This document shows positions 45,130-54,743 of a stretch of DNA of 64,000 nt, one piece after another. Within the stretch, counting starts at the first letter, position 1. The number at the start of each line of letters is the position of its first letter. A program made the position numbers and the translations under genes. The stretch is from Polynucleobacter sp. 71A-WALBACH (GTDB lineage Bacteria > Pseudomonadota > Gammaproteobacteria > Burkholderiales > Burkholderiaceae): positions 1,158,449 through 1,222,448 of the forward strand of contig NZ_JACVOP010000001.1 in the NCBI RefSeq assembly GCF_018882365.1, given 5' to 3'. The notes under the pieces were generated by a model, which was not told the DNA's origin, did no database searches, and saw nothing but the letters and a program-made list of their open reading frames with translations.

Positions 45130-46218
45130 GTGACCGTGGAAAACAAACTCAAGAAAAGATTAGCGGTTGCTCCCATGATGGAGTGGACCGATCGTCATTG
45201 CCGATCTTTTCATCGCACCCTCACTAAAGATGCCGTTCTGTATACCGAGATGGTGACTACAGGTGCACTCATTCACGGGGATGTACCGCGCCATTTGGAT
45301 TATTCCCAAGACCAACATCCAGCAGTGCTTCAACTGGGTGGTTCTGAGCCTTCTGACTTGGCTAAAGCTGCCGAGTTGGCTCAGCAGTGGGGCTACGATG
45401 AAGTTGATCTAAATTGTGGCTGTCCATCTGAGCGGGTGCAGCGCGGAGCCTTCGGTGCCTGCTTAATGGCTGAACCACAATTAGTAGCGGATTGTGTGAG
45501 GGCTATGAAATCCGCTGTCGATATCCCAATCTCAGTCAAGCATCGTCTTGGCTTGGACAATATGGATGCTGCAAACTCTGAGGCCGATTATCAGTTTGCG
45601 CTCAATTTCATATTAGCGGTTGCTGATGCAGGCGCAAGTCAAGTCACTATCCATGCCCGTAATGCCGTACTCAAGGGTTTATCTCCAAAAGAAAACCGTA
45701 GCAAACCCCCTTTGCGTTATGAGGTAGCTGTAAAGCTTCGTCTGGATGCCCAAAAACAATACCCTCTTTTAAAAGTCCTATTGAATGGTGGTCTTGAGAG
45801 TAATGATCAGATTGCTGGCCATTGGGATGATTTTGATGGTTTTATGGTGGGTAGGGCGGCTTATCATTTCCCGGCCATGCTCTTAGGTTGGGATGACCTC
45901 ATTGCTACTGATGGTGAGGCTGCGGGCTACCTTTTTAGTGAGACGGAATGGCATCGCATTCAGATTGCGTTGATTAAGCAAGTGCAGACGTGGTTTGATG
46001 AGTGTCAGGTCAAGAAGAAACCCTTTTATATTGGCGCCTTTACAAGGCACATCTTGGGTTTAGCGCACGGCAGGGCGGGATCTCGGTACTGGCGCCAACG
46101 CCTCTCAGACCACCATGCTTTAGCCAAGGTTCAGAGTAAGGCGGCCATTGCTGATTTTTTCCTCGATGCCAGCTTAACCCTGGGTGACTGGGCTGCCTTT
46201 GAATTTGAGGCCGCCTAA
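45130..46218 (+). CDS. dusA: tRNA-dihydrouridine(20/20a) synthase DusA
   Basis: 362 residues. It starts at GTG 45130, and another GTG two codons later is equally possible. The flavoenzyme reduces U20/U20a in tRNA D-loops. The N-terminal VAPMMEWTDRHCR is DusA-specific. The active-site Cys is in NCGCPSERVQRGAFG, and FMN-binding VKHRLGLD and LNGGLES follow. It ends 20 bp before a consensus promoter for tRNA-His. Confidence 0.95.
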   Translation: MTVENKLKKRLAVAPMMEWTDRHCRSFHRTLTKDAVLYTEMVTTGALIHGDVPRHLDYSQDQHPAVLQLGGSEPSDLAKAAELAQQWGYDEVDLNCGCPSERVQRGAFGACLMAEPQLVADCVRAMKSAVDIPISVKHRLGLDNMDAANSEADYQFALNFILAVADAGASQVTIHARNAVLKGLSPKENRSKPPLRYEVAVKLRLDAQKQYPLLKVLLNGGLESNDQIAGHWDDFDGFMVGRAAYHFPAMLLGWDDLIATDGEAAGYLFSETEWHRIQIALIKQVQTWFDECQVKKKPFYIGAFTRHILGLAHGRAGSRYWRQRLSDHHALAKVQSKAAIADFFLDASLTLGDWAAFEFEAA

Positions 46219-46238
46219 ATCGATCATCTAGGGTATTT

Positions 46239-46268
46239 TTGACAGGGTTTTGGCCCAAAAGCTATAAT
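46239..46268 (+). promoter_or_regulatory. Consensus sigma-70 promoter of tRNA-His
   Basis: TTGACA (46239-46244), an 18-bp spacer and TATAAT (46263-46268): both hexamers are perfect. The predicted start is 7-8 nt before the tRNA. Confidence 0.9.
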
Positions 46269-46282
46269 CTTAGATCTTCAGT

Positions 46283-46359
46283 GGCGGACGTAGCTCAGTT
46301 GGTAGAGTCCCAGATTGTGATTCTGGTTGTCGCGGGTTCGAGCCCCGTCGTTCGCCCCA
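46283..46359 (+). tRNA. tRNA-His (GTG)
   Basis: Full cloverleaf: G-1 at 46283, acceptor GCGGACG/CGTTCGC, D-arm GCTC/GAGT, anticodon arm CCAGA-TTGTGAT-TCTGG with anticodon GTG, T-arm GCGGG/CCCGT. The discriminator is C73, which pairs with the encoded G-1, the His identity element. CCA is encoded (46357-46359). Confidence 0.97.
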
Positions 46360-46413
46360 CCGAATACTGTATTAAATGCGCTTCATTCCTCTCGGAATAA
46401 GCCATCCCTACTG

Positions 46414-47925
46414 TTATTTTGGGCTATATAAGCGCACTTGATTTCTGCCTTGTGACTTCGCTTGATACATCGCCTCATCCGCATTTGCACTCAACTCAGC
46501 CTCAGTCTCACCGTGCTCTGGATAAATGGCAACCCCTAAGCTGGCACCTGTAACCAGCTCTGAATTATTTGCCATGAATTTCTGTAATAGCGCGACACGA
46601 ATTTTTTCCGCAATCGCCAAGGCACTTGCTTCAGAGTCAATGTTAGGTAGTAGGACGACAAACTCATCCCCTCCGATACGAGCAACCGTATCTGATGTAC
46701 GTACACAGTTGAGCATCCGTTTCGCTGATTCGCAGATGGCAATATCTCCAGCAGCATGACTATGGTTGTCATTAATGGATTTGAGATTATCAAGATCAAT
46801 AAATATCAGAGCAAATTTGGATTTATGGCGTTTTGCAAGTTCGAAAGTTTGCTGAAGTCGATCCGCGAAGAGCATGCGGTTTGGAAGCCCTGTTAACGGG
46901 TCGTGATTTGCAAGGTGCTGATTTTTGAAGTTAGAGCGTATGGATTTGAGTAGTAGCTTTGCTCCTATTAAAAGGAGAACAAGGCTCAAAGCAGTTGTAT
47001 AAAAAATGCCATAGGCACTCTGGCGCCAGCCAGCTAAGTACAGCTCCTCGGTAGCAATTGCACCAACAACTAAAGGGTAGTTCGGAACTATGCGAAAGGA
47101 GATCATCCTTTGTACTCGAGCATTGTCTCGAAGTGCGGTGGGGGAGTCCGTCAAAATTACTCGCCCCTTCAAGTTGGGATCATTTATAGCATTTTCAAGT
47201 ACTTCGCTGGTATTTACCTTGCCAATACGATCATCCACAAAAGGCCAACGCGTTAATAGCGTTTGATCTTTTTTGAAGAGCACTAGTGATGCACCATCTC
47301 CAAGATTGGTGCCAATCTGTTCGTAGAATTTTGAGAATACTTCGGCGGAAACGCCTATCAATGCAACCCCTAAAAACTCCTCATTTGCATTGCTAATTCT
47401 TTTGGCTAAATAAAAGACCCATTTGCCATTGCCTTTATTTTTAACGGGATTGCTGAAGTAGGTTTGGGTAGACGTGTGGGTGCTTAGGTATTTAAAGTAA
47501 TCCCTGTCAGATAGATCAATATTAGGCGCAGGATAAGAGCGTGAAAAATTGAGTACTTTGCCATTGGCGCCAACGTAGGTGGCTACGTCAATAATTGCAT
47601 TCGCGTTGGTTTTTTCTTCTAAGTTCAGGAATTGTGCTTTTTTCTCGGCAAACTCGCGATATTCTTTTTCGGTCCTAATGTTTGCCGCAGAAACGGCGTC
47701 CGTAAGGCTCTCTAGCGCTGTGTTTGCCGAAAACATCGTTTGGGCAGCATGCTCTGCTAAAACTACAGTTAAATTAGAGAGTTGTTCTGATCGGTCCTTA
47801 ACTGAGCTTTGCCTCAGAATGTAAGCGGAAATACTGGCGCTAACAATAAAGACAATTGCGATGGCAATGGCTGCAATGGTGGTAATTCGGGTAACTCTGT
47901 TGGTTCTTGAACTTAAATCCATCAT
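46414..47925 (-). CDS. Membrane diguanylate cyclase with periplasmic sensor (Cache-like)
   Basis: 503 residues: TM1 (about 15-37), a periplasmic domain of about 260 residues with PAS/Cache features (DLSDRDYFKYL, GKWVFYLAKRI), TM2 (about 303-328), then a GGDEF domain (about 340-500). The active site RIGGDEF and the I-site RTSD are intact, so c-di-GMP synthesis with product inhibition is expected. The DRDYF segment is common in Cache domains that sense small ligands. It is convergent with tRNA-His. Confidence 0.9.
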   Translation of the reverse strand: MMDLSSRTNRVTRITTIAAIAIAIVFIVSASISAYILRQSSVKDRSEQLSNLTVVLAEHAAQTMFSANTALESLTDAVSAANIRTEKEYREFAEKKAQFLNLEEKTNANAIIDVATYVGANGKVLNFSRSYPAPNIDLSDRDYFKYLSTHTSTQTYFSNPVKNKGNGKWVFYLAKRISNANEEFLGVALIGVSAEVFSKFYEQIGTNLGDGASLVLFKKDQTLLTRWPFVDDRIGKVNTSEVLENAINDPNLKGRVILTDSPTALRDNARVQRMISFRIVPNYPLVVGAIATEELYLAGWRQSAYGIFYTTALSLVLLLIGAKLLLKSIRSNFKNQHLANHDPLTGLPNRMLFADRLQQTFELAKRHKSKFALIFIDLDNLKSINDNHSHAAGDIAICESAKRMLNCVRTSDTVARIGGDEFVVLLPNIDSEASALAIAEKIRVALLQKFMANNSELVTGASLGVAIYPEHGETEAELSANADEAMYQAKSQGRNQVRLYSPK

Positions 47926-48238
47926 TTATGCTATCAAATAAAACTAATAATAATAAAAAATATCAAAATAATGAAAAAAATAGATATCTCCCGGCTCACT
48001 GTTGGGTCTTTGCTATGGGCGATGGCCCCCAGTTCTTATTCCACGCAGTCCTTATTGAAAGCCTGGGGGTTATTTTGAATCCCGGGGACATCTAGTAGAT
48101 TAATACTAATTTTGGGCAGTATGGAGCAGTTTTACCTTGAAATCGCTAGTCATGGCTATGTATTCTTCTTATCATCATCTCTATAACTTTAGTGCTGGCT
48201 TTCCATTTGGCTGCCCACTCCTTACCTTAGATTAGCCC
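47926..48238. other. 313-bp divergent intergenic region with an inverted repeat
   Basis: No gene was found. The left part is an AT-rich run of A/T trinucleotides (promoter side of the cyclase gene). CCCCCAG (48026-48032) and CTGGGGG (48063-48069) form a 7-bp inverted repeat 30 bp apart. I do not recognise a riboswitch here. Confidence 0.4.
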
Positions 48239-51235
48239 TTGAACCGCTCTATTCTTTCTAATTTACCTGCACTCTTCTCACAAAGGTCGGTGATTAAGGC
48301 CGCACTCTGGTCGCTTGCCTATGCGGGTATTTGCACTTTTCTGCTGACCTACTTTTCTGGGGCTGCGGGGGAGAGTCCGGTATGGATCCCAGCTGGCATT
48401 GGTTTGGGTGTATTGCTCACTTTGGGCTGTCGTTATTGGCCTTTTATTTTCCTTGCGGCAGTAGCCGGGGAGATGGGTGGTGGCCATACCGTATTGATGG
48501 CCACTCAACTGGCTTTTGGCTCGGTCTGCGGTTTTCTCGTAGCCGCTGTTATTTTGACGCGGTTTACGATATTTAATCCTCGCCTCGAATCCATTGGTGA
48601 CTATATGCGCTTGCTATCCGCAAGTGCTATCGCTGCACTGATTAGCGCCTCCCTCAATATTCAATTTTTGATCTGGGGCGGTTTAATGCCTCTTGACAAT
48701 ATAGGCTCTGTTTATCAGAAATGGTTAACTGGTGACTACTTCGGAATGGCATTTGTTGCACCAGTGCTATTAATTTTGAATGGGAAGTGGCCAAGCTCCT
48801 GGACTAGAAAAAAAACGATTTATTTGTGCCTTTTATTGTTTGCAGCTTTTGCTTTGGGTCAGGCAGTATTTTTTGGATGGTTCAGGGAATATGTTGATTT
48901 AACGGGCAGGGGCTACAGCTTCCTGTTCATCATGGCTTGCACAGGTTTATTCTTTGGGCGACAAGGCGCCATGTTGCTGCTGACCTTATTGTTGATGCAA
49001 TCGATATTCGGCGCTTTTTATGGCGATGGATTTTTTGCTAGCAATCTCATGAGTAGGGCCGCCCCTACAATGCTCTGGTTTTATCTTGGACTACTTTCCA
49101 TGCTTGGACTACTGGTTAGCTTAGTAGTGGAGAGCTTTAGTCTTAAGAATGCTCGCTTGCAAACGGCAGTAGAAATTGCAAGAGAGTCTGAGGAGCATTT
49201 TCGGCAAATTGTTTCTAGTACCCCAGTGTTAATAGCTACCTACGATCTCAGTACCGAGAAAACGGACTTTGTAAACCCGCACTTTACTGCGGTATTGGGG
49301 TATGTGGTTGAAGATTTTTTGGCCCCAAATTCTTGGTGGCCAATCGCCTACCCAGACCCAATCTACAGACAAGAGATAGAAGAGGAATGGCATAAGAGAG
49401 CCGCTAAATCTCAATCAAGTCAGACCCCTTTCGAGCCCCTGCAAACAAGCACCAGATGTAAAGATGGGTCGATTCGCACTATCAAGTGGGGATGCTTTCT
49501 TGTTGCCGATCGCATGGTCATTCATGGAGTAGATATTACGGAGGAAAAGCGTGCTGCCGAAGTATTGAACATCACCTCCGCCGTATATCGCGCGATGGGC
49601 GAGGCGGTAGTCATTCAGGATGTGAATAATTCAATCCTGATGGTGAATGAAGCTTTTCAAGCATTAACTGGATTTAACTTTGCCGAATTAGAAGGGCAGT
49701 CTTTCGCTGACTTTCTGGTGAAGCGCCATGGTGCACGTTCTTATTCAGATATCTTTACCACCCTTGAGGCGATGGGCCGCTGGGAGGGTCAGGCGTGGAT
49801 CAGGATGAAGGATGGTGGTGAAGTGCTGCGTTTTGTCTCCATTTACTCCACCTTTAATGAGGAGGGTGCGCCCTTGCAGAGAGTGGCATTGCTCTCTGAG
49901 GTGACCGACCAGCGCAAAGCGCGGGAGCTGATTAATCAGCAGGCCAACTTTGATCCGTTAACGGGATTACCCAATCGGCGATTAATGTTTGACCGTCTCG
50001 AGCAGTTGATTAAGCAATCCATTCGCAGTGATAAAAGCATTGCTATCGCATATATCGATTTGGATAATTTCAAAGATATTAATGATAGTCGAGGCCATGA
50101 TTTTGGCGATCAATTATTGAAGGGAATTTCAGCGCGCTTGCGTTCTGAAGTTCGGCAAACTGATACTGTAGCTCGTATTGGTGGTGATGAGTTTGTCATT
50201 CTTCTGGGGGATTTAGAAAGACCAGAAATTGCCGATACTATTATTCGCGAGGTCTCTGGAAAGCTTGCAGATCCAATTTTGATTGATGGCCAACTGGTTT
50301 ATATCACTGCCAGTATGGGTATCTCCATGTTCCCGAATGATGGAAGCGATGGCAAAGCCCTATTACTGGGCGCGGACCAGGCCATGTACGCCGCGAAATC
50401 TCACGGCAGAAATACATATCAATATTTCACTCAATCTTTACAAATTAATGCCTCTTACCGAGCTGGCGTGATTTCTGATTTACGTGACGCGCTTGAAAAG
50501 AATCAGTTTGAACTCTATTACCAGCCCATCATCAATATGAAGACTGGCCAGATTGCGCATGCCGAAGCCTTGCTCCGATGGCGCAGGGCGAATGGCGAGA
50601 TAGCGTTGCCGTCTGCTTTTATTCATATTGCGGAAGAGTCGGGGTTGATTGTAGAAATTGGCGACTGGGTTTGGAAAGAGGCGATTGCTTTTTTAGGGGG
50701 CTTAAAGTTGCCACCTCACTTTACGCTTGCAATTAACGTAGCCGCCTCTCAATTTAATTCTAGCCAGCATTCGGCAGCCTCTTGGCTGGAGGTGCTAAAA
50801 CAGCATCGGGTCGCACCTGAGTATGTCAGTCTGGAGATAACTGAGCGGATGATGTTGAATCAGTCGCATCGGGTCATGCGAAAAATTGCCATGCTGCAAG
50901 AGTCCGGTTGCAAATTTAGCGTGGATGATTTTGGGACTGGCTACTCTTCACTGGCCTCTTTAAAGAGCTTTAATTTTGATTACATCAAGATTGATGCTGA
51001 TTTCATTAAGCCTTTGACGCCAGATAGTCAGGATGCCGCTTTAGTATTTGCGATGATTTCAATGGCGAAGGGCTTGGGATTAGAGTCAATCGCTGAGGGT
51101 GTCGAGACCGAAGAACAGGCTCAAATACTGTCTACGATGAGCTGTACCTACGCTCAAGGTTACCTGTACAGCAAGCCATTGCCAGCTCAGGAGTTTGAGG
51201 CGCTTCTCGCCAAGCAATCAGCCGCCAACAGCTAA
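48239..51235 (+). CDS. MASE1-PAS-PAS-GGDEF-EAL sensor protein
   Basis: 998 residues from TTG 48239, limited by an in-frame stop at 48233. A GTG at 48290 is an alternative. MASE1 membrane sensor (about 15-310), two PAS domains (about 320-435 and 440-565), GGDEF (about 570-730, RIGGDEF intact, RQTD I-site) and EAL (about 750-990). The EAL domain keeps AEALLRW, EITERM, DDFGTGYSS and EGVETEEQ, so it is probably active. A bifunctional or switchable c-di-GMP enzyme is predicted. Confidence 0.92.
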   Translation: MNRSILSNLPALFSQRSVIKAALWSLAYAGICTFLLTYFSGAAGESPVWIPAGIGLGVLLTLGCRYWPFIFLAAVAGEMGGGHTVLMATQLAFGSVCGFLVAAVILTRFTIFNPRLESIGDYMRLLSASAIAALISASLNIQFLIWGGLMPLDNIGSVYQKWLTGDYFGMAFVAPVLLILNGKWPSSWTRKKTIYLCLLLFAAFALGQAVFFGWFREYVDLTGRGYSFLFIMACTGLFFGRQGAMLLLTLLLMQSIFGAFYGDGFFASNLMSRAAPTMLWFYLGLLSMLGLLVSLVVESFSLKNARLQTAVEIARESEEHFRQIVSSTPVLIATYDLSTEKTDFVNPHFTAVLGYVVEDFLAPNSWWPIAYPDPIYRQEIEEEWHKRAAKSQSSQTPFEPLQTSTRCKDGSIRTIKWGCFLVADRMVIHGVDITEEKRAAEVLNITSAVYRAMGEAVVIQDVNNSILMVNEAFQALTGFNFAELEGQSFADFLVKRHGARSYSDIFTTLEAMGRWEGQAWIRMKDGGEVLRFVSIYSTFNEEGAPLQRVALLSEVTDQRKARELINQQANFDPLTGLPNRRLMFDRLEQLIKQSIRSDKSIAIAYIDLDNFKDINDSRGHDFGDQLLKGISARLRSEVRQTDTVARIGGDEFVILLGDLERPEIADTIIREVSGKLADPILIDGQLVYITASMGISMFPNDGSDGKALLLGADQAMYAAKSHGRNTYQYFTQSLQINASYRAGVISDLRDALEKNQFELYYQPIINMKTGQIAHAEALLRWRRANGEIALPSAFIHIAEESGLIVEIGDWVWKEAIAFLGGLKLPPHFTLAINVAASQFNSSQHSAASWLEVLKQHRVAPEYVSLEITERMMLNQSHRVMRKIAMLQESGCKFSVDDFGTGYSSLASLKSFNFDYIKIDADFIKPLTPDSQDAALVFAMISMAKGLGLESIAEGVETEEQAQILSTMSCTYAQGYLYSKPLPAQEFEALLAKQSAANS

Positions 51236-51238
51236 TAT

Positions 51239-51372
51239 CTAGACAGTTGTGTTGCAATTAGACAACTAACTGTCTAGTAGATCTCTACTTTTATACAGTT
51301 AATGACTGTCTAAAGCATTTCAAATTCTGTATAAATGATCCCCCAGCCATCACTTTTCATTGGATAGACAGA
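51239..51372. promoter_or_regulatory. Cluster of TAGACAG half-sites before the MerR-cyclase gene
   Basis: CTAGACAGTT (51239-51248) and AACTGTCTAG (51268-51277) are a perfect 10-bp inverted pair. A further TTAGACAAC lies at 51258-51266, an ACAGT-N5-ACTGT palindrome at 51295-51309 (continuing into CTAA), and ATAGACAGA at 51364-51372, three bases before the start codon. A -10-like TATAAA is at 51330-51335. The repeats fill the 140-bp gap and suggest autoregulation by the encoded MerR-type protein. Confidence 0.65.
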
Positions 51373-51375
51373 TAC

Positions 51376-52935
51376 ATGATTTCTAGCAAGGCCTTGATAG
51401 ACCAAACCGGTATATCACGCGCCACCCTCAACAATTACATCCAGCTTGGGATATTGCCTAAGCCAGTTGTACAGTCTCTCACCGCTAGTGCGGATGAGGG
51501 TGGGGCTAGAGTCTTAGGTTTCTTCCCTGACGATTCTCTGGAGAGGGTCCAGGCTGTCCAAATACTGAAGTCGCAAGGTCTATCGATGGCGCAGGTAGCG
51601 GAGCGCTTAGCGCAAACCGATGCCTTGCTAGAGTTATCGGAGATCCAAGTAGAAGGCGGTATTGCGGCACGGACCAGCGCGCGAGTTGCCAGTAAAGCGA
51701 ATGCCTCACGCGTAGATTTAAAGCCTAAAGAGATGCTGGGTGAGCTTTCCCTATCTTTAGATAATTTGAATCATCCTGCCTATATGCTCAATTACAACTT
51801 TGAGCTGACTTGGCTTAATGAGGCCGCTCGCAAGGAGGTCTTTGGTTTTGTAGCTCCTCCTGCTAAAAGTGCTGAGCGTAATTTATTGAGCCTACTCACC
51901 CGCCCAGAAGTTTGTCTAGGTTTAGATGATCAGCGTGCCTTAGTGGGGCTCTTGCTGCAGTTAGCAAGCTCTAGGATGAGTTATGAATCTCTCGCGAAGC
52001 TAGTGGTCCAAAGCGATCCTGAGTTAATGCCCCTATTGGATGCCATTGTTTTTGATGGAGCCAATGATGAACAAGCAGTCAATGAGATAGAGTTTTTTCA
52101 GAAGGACGCTCAAGGCCAATTTATTTGCTACCGCGTCTATGCCGTGTATTTCCGTGAAGGTATTTTGGTGGTGCACTCGCCAGCAACTGAGCGTGGTGAT
52201 GAGCTCATTAATTTCTTAGGTCGTCGTGACCAAGTGATTCATTCTCTGCTGAGTAAGCGCTTGCCCGTAATGACGCCGCTAGCGGTTCTCGTGGCTGACT
52301 TGCAGAACTCCGTACGCATCTGTTCTGAATTGCCGCCAGATGAGTATTTCGCCTTAATCAATCAGATCTGGGCCTCGATGGGCCCCATTTTGAGAAAATA
52401 TACTGGTACTCACGGTAAGCATGTTGGTGACGGGGTCGTTTATTACTTCTTCCCGCAAGCTGAAAGCAATTACCTATTTAATGCCGTAGCTTGCGCAGAT
52501 GAATTGCGCCAAGCCATGCGCAAGATTAGTTCCGAGTGGCAGCTCAAGAAAAACTGGTTTACTGAACTGCAGCTCAATATTGGCCTGCATGAAGGCCAAG
52601 AATGGTTGGGTAGCTTTCAGTCGGCCAATCATATCGAGTTTGCGGTACTGGGTAACACAATTAATCAAGCCTCACGTCTCAGTGATTTTGCGAGACAGGG
52701 TAGCATCTGGGCTACTAAAGATTTGGTGAGTAAGCTCAGTGTCGATGAGCGAAGTCGTATCGAGTTTGGTGTGCTCAGAAAGAGTCAGGAGAACGGTGAT
52801 CGTTTTGTGCCTTCCTCTTATGCTCAGATTGAATCCATCATCGATCTACAGCAGGATAAACACGAAAAGCTAAGAGATATTTCTCAGTTGGCTGTGACAG
52901 AAATTCGTCGGGTTAGTAGTACGCGCCTGTACTAG
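51376..52935 (+). CDS. MerR-type HTH fused to a class III nucleotidyl cyclase
   Basis: 519 residues. Residues 1-75 form a MerR-like winged helix (TGISRATLNNYIQLGILPKP then VQILKSQGLSMAQVAERL). Residues of about 130-270 resemble a PAS-like sensor. Residues of about 295-480 form a class III adenylate/guanylate cyclase domain. Metal ligands D308 (VADLQNS) and D352 (VGDGV), 44 apart, plus K348 and the transition-state pair N430/R434 (NQASR) are present, so catalysis is plausible. The purine-selecting position normally Asp or Thr is Ala423, leaving ATP versus GTP open. A DNA-binding protein that makes its own second messenger is unusual. The array of half-sites upstream suggests it binds its own promoter. 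Confidence 0.85.
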   Translation: MISSKALIDQTGISRATLNNYIQLGILPKPVVQSLTASADEGGARVLGFFPDDSLERVQAVQILKSQGLSMAQVAERLAQTDALLELSEIQVEGGIAARTSARVASKANASRVDLKPKEMLGELSLSLDNLNHPAYMLNYNFELTWLNEAARKEVFGFVAPPAKSAERNLLSLLTRPEVCLGLDDQRALVGLLLQLASSRMSYESLAKLVVQSDPELMPLLDAIVFDGANDEQAVNEIEFFQKDAQGQFICYRVYAVYFREGILVVHSPATERGDELINFLGRRDQVIHSLLSKRLPVMTPLAVLVADLQNSVRICSELPPDEYFALINQIWASMGPILRKYTGTHGKHVGDGVVYYFFPQAESNYLFNAVACADELRQAMRKISSEWQLKKNWFTELQLNIGLHEGQEWLGSFQSANHIEFAVLGNTINQASRLSDFARQGSIWATKDLVSKLSVDERSRIEFGVLRKSQENGDRFVPSSYAQIESIIDLQQDKHEKLRDISQLAVTEIRRVSSTRLY

Positions 52936-52968
52936 AGAGGGCCCCTGAAGGCTTGCTCCTCAGTTACA

Positions 52969-54561
52969 TCAATAGCCAGCAGGAATAGGTGAATATCCCG
53001 GGACTTTATTTAAGTCAATCTCATCAATGAGGTGGGGCTCTAAAAACTTCTGCGCATATTCCTCATAGACCTTTTCCCAGATAAAAATATCAAACAGGTC
53101 AGGGTCAATATGCCCATTGAGTTTCATTTTTCCGAGGATGTGCAGAGATTCGCTTAAGGTTTTTCCTTTTTTGTAAGGGCGATCTTGTGCAGTGAGCGCC
53201 TCAAAAATATCAGCAATTCCCATGCAGCGCGCCTGTACAGACATTTCCTCACGCTTTAGGCCTTTTGGATAGCCTTTGCCGTCCATGCGTTCATGGTGGC
53301 CGCCTGCGTACTCAGGGACATTTTTAAGGTGTTTCGGCCAAGGCAGTTTTTCCAGCATATTGATGCTTGATTCAATATGGTGGTTAATAATTAAACGCTC
53401 TTCGCCAGTTAAAGTCCCAGCCCTAATAGTGAGGTTTTCGATTTCCTCCTCATTCAGAAAATCATGAATTTTCCCAGAGAGATCTTCCCAGCGATAGTGA
53501 ATTGCAATGGCTTTGACCCGCTCGATATCTACATCACGCATCGATTCCACACCGATATTGCAGTGACTCAAGAAATTGCAATCATCAATCAGTTGTTGGT
53601 GACGCTGAGAGACGTCTTCATCCGAGATTAGATTTTTAGCCTGTGCTAGTTTTAAGTCGCGGAAAATAATCTCAGCGCGAGTTTCAATTAACTGAATGCG
53701 ATCAAATATGGTTTCTAATTTAGTGGCTTTATCCACCACATGCACTGGCGTTGTGATCTTGCCGCAATCATGCAGAAGCCCCGCAATCTTTAATTCATGG
53801 CGATCTTCATTGGAGAGGCTAAAAGAGCTCAGTGGCCCAACAGTGCAGCGATTGACGGCATCGGCGAGCATCATGGTCAGATCAGGTACGCGATTACAGT
53901 GGCCCCCTGTGTAGGGGGATTTATCGTCAATGGCATGGTTGATGAGACTGATAAAAGACTCAAACAGTTTTTCTAGGTGATTAATGAGGTTTCGGTTTGT
54001 GAGAGCTACCGCTGCTTGAGAAGCAAGGGCCTCAACAATGGATTGATTGGCTTCAGAAAAAGGAATGATGCTGCCAGTGAAGGGGTCTACCGCATTAATG
54101 AGTTGCAATACGCCGATGACTTCGGATTCATGATCCTTCATTGGAATCGTTAAGATGGATTGTGAGCGGTAGCCGTTTCTGGCATCTAGTTCATGGGTTC
54201 CAGAAAAATCAAAGCCCGTGGCGTTATAGACATCTGGAATATTGACTGGTTCTTCTCGGTGATAGGCATAGCAAGACACTCGCGATAAGTCGGGCTCACC
54301 ATTGGCTTGGAAGAGGGAGATGGGCGAGGCATCGATTGGTGTCCCGCTAATGCCACCCCAATGCAAGTCCCTGCTTTTAGTATGAACAATCTCATAGTTG
54401 AGGGTCATATCTTCTTGAACAAGATAAATACTCCCCGCGTCAGCGTTCGTGAAGCGCATCGCTGTCTGAATAATGTTCTCTAGAAGCTGTTGAATGTCCG
54501 TCTCGCTAGAGAGTGAGGCACCAATACTTAAAAATTCATGTAATACCGTTTTTTGGTTCAA
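52969..54561 (-). CDS. GAF-HD-GYP phosphodiesterase
   Basis: 530 residues, cytoplasmic. A GAF domain (about 10-190) is followed by an HD-GYP domain (about 200-490). The HD motif is LLHDCGKI and the signature is GGHHERMDGKGYP, both intact, so c-di-GMP hydrolysis is expected. An insertion of about 100 residues between the two (a charged helical segment after IFRDLKLAQAKN) distinguishes it from the membrane HD-GYP at 35645. It is divergent from the type I secretion operon, which may mean the enzyme tunes adhesin secretion. Confidence 0.88.
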   Translation of the reverse strand: MNQKTVLHEFLSIGASLSSETDIQQLLENIIQTAMRFTNADAGSIYLVQEDMTLNYEIVHTKSRDLHWGGISGTPIDASPISLFQANGEPDLSRVSCYAYHREEPVNIPDVYNATGFDFSGTHELDARNGYRSQSILTIPMKDHESEVIGVLQLINAVDPFTGSIIPFSEANQSIVEALASQAAVALTNRNLINHLEKLFESFISLINHAIDDKSPYTGGHCNRVPDLTMMLADAVNRCTVGPLSSFSLSNEDRHELKIAGLLHDCGKITTPVHVVDKATKLETIFDRIQLIETRAEIIFRDLKLAQAKNLISDEDVSQRHQQLIDDCNFLSHCNIGVESMRDVDIERVKAIAIHYRWEDLSGKIHDFLNEEEIENLTIRAGTLTGEERLIINHHIESSINMLEKLPWPKHLKNVPEYAGGHHERMDGKGYPKGLKREEMSVQARCMGIADIFEALTAQDRPYKKGKTLSESLHILGKMKLNGHIDPDLFDIFIWEKVYEEYAQKFLEPHLIDEIDLNKVPGYSPIPAGY

Positions 54562-54687
54562 GGCTATCAGACATCATTTAAATGGATGTTTTTGATTATC
54601 AACAGAATTTCCTTGAAATATCTAGTACATTTGTACTGCTTTTAATAGTAGGATTCAATTATAAAAATGAGAATCTTTCTACCATTG

Positions 54688-54730
54688 GTTATAGGTCTAA
54701 AGTTCGGTCTAATAGGCGATCACCTATAAC
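54688..54730. repeat. Inverted repeat in the leader of the secretion operon
   Basis: GTTATAGGT (54688-54696) and ACCTATAAC (54722-54730) are perfect 9-bp arms 25 bp apart, ending just before the AAGG that precedes the chosen TTG start. It is an operator or mRNA hairpin candidate and argues that this stretch is not coding. Confidence 0.5.
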
Positions 54731-54743
54731 TAAGGTACCCGTT

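Noticed and set aside
47907-48095. 62-codon plus-strand frame upstream of the MASE1 gene
   Set aside because: Begins inside the opposite-strand cyclase gene, consists largely of Asn/Lys codons from A-rich DNA and has no ribosome site.
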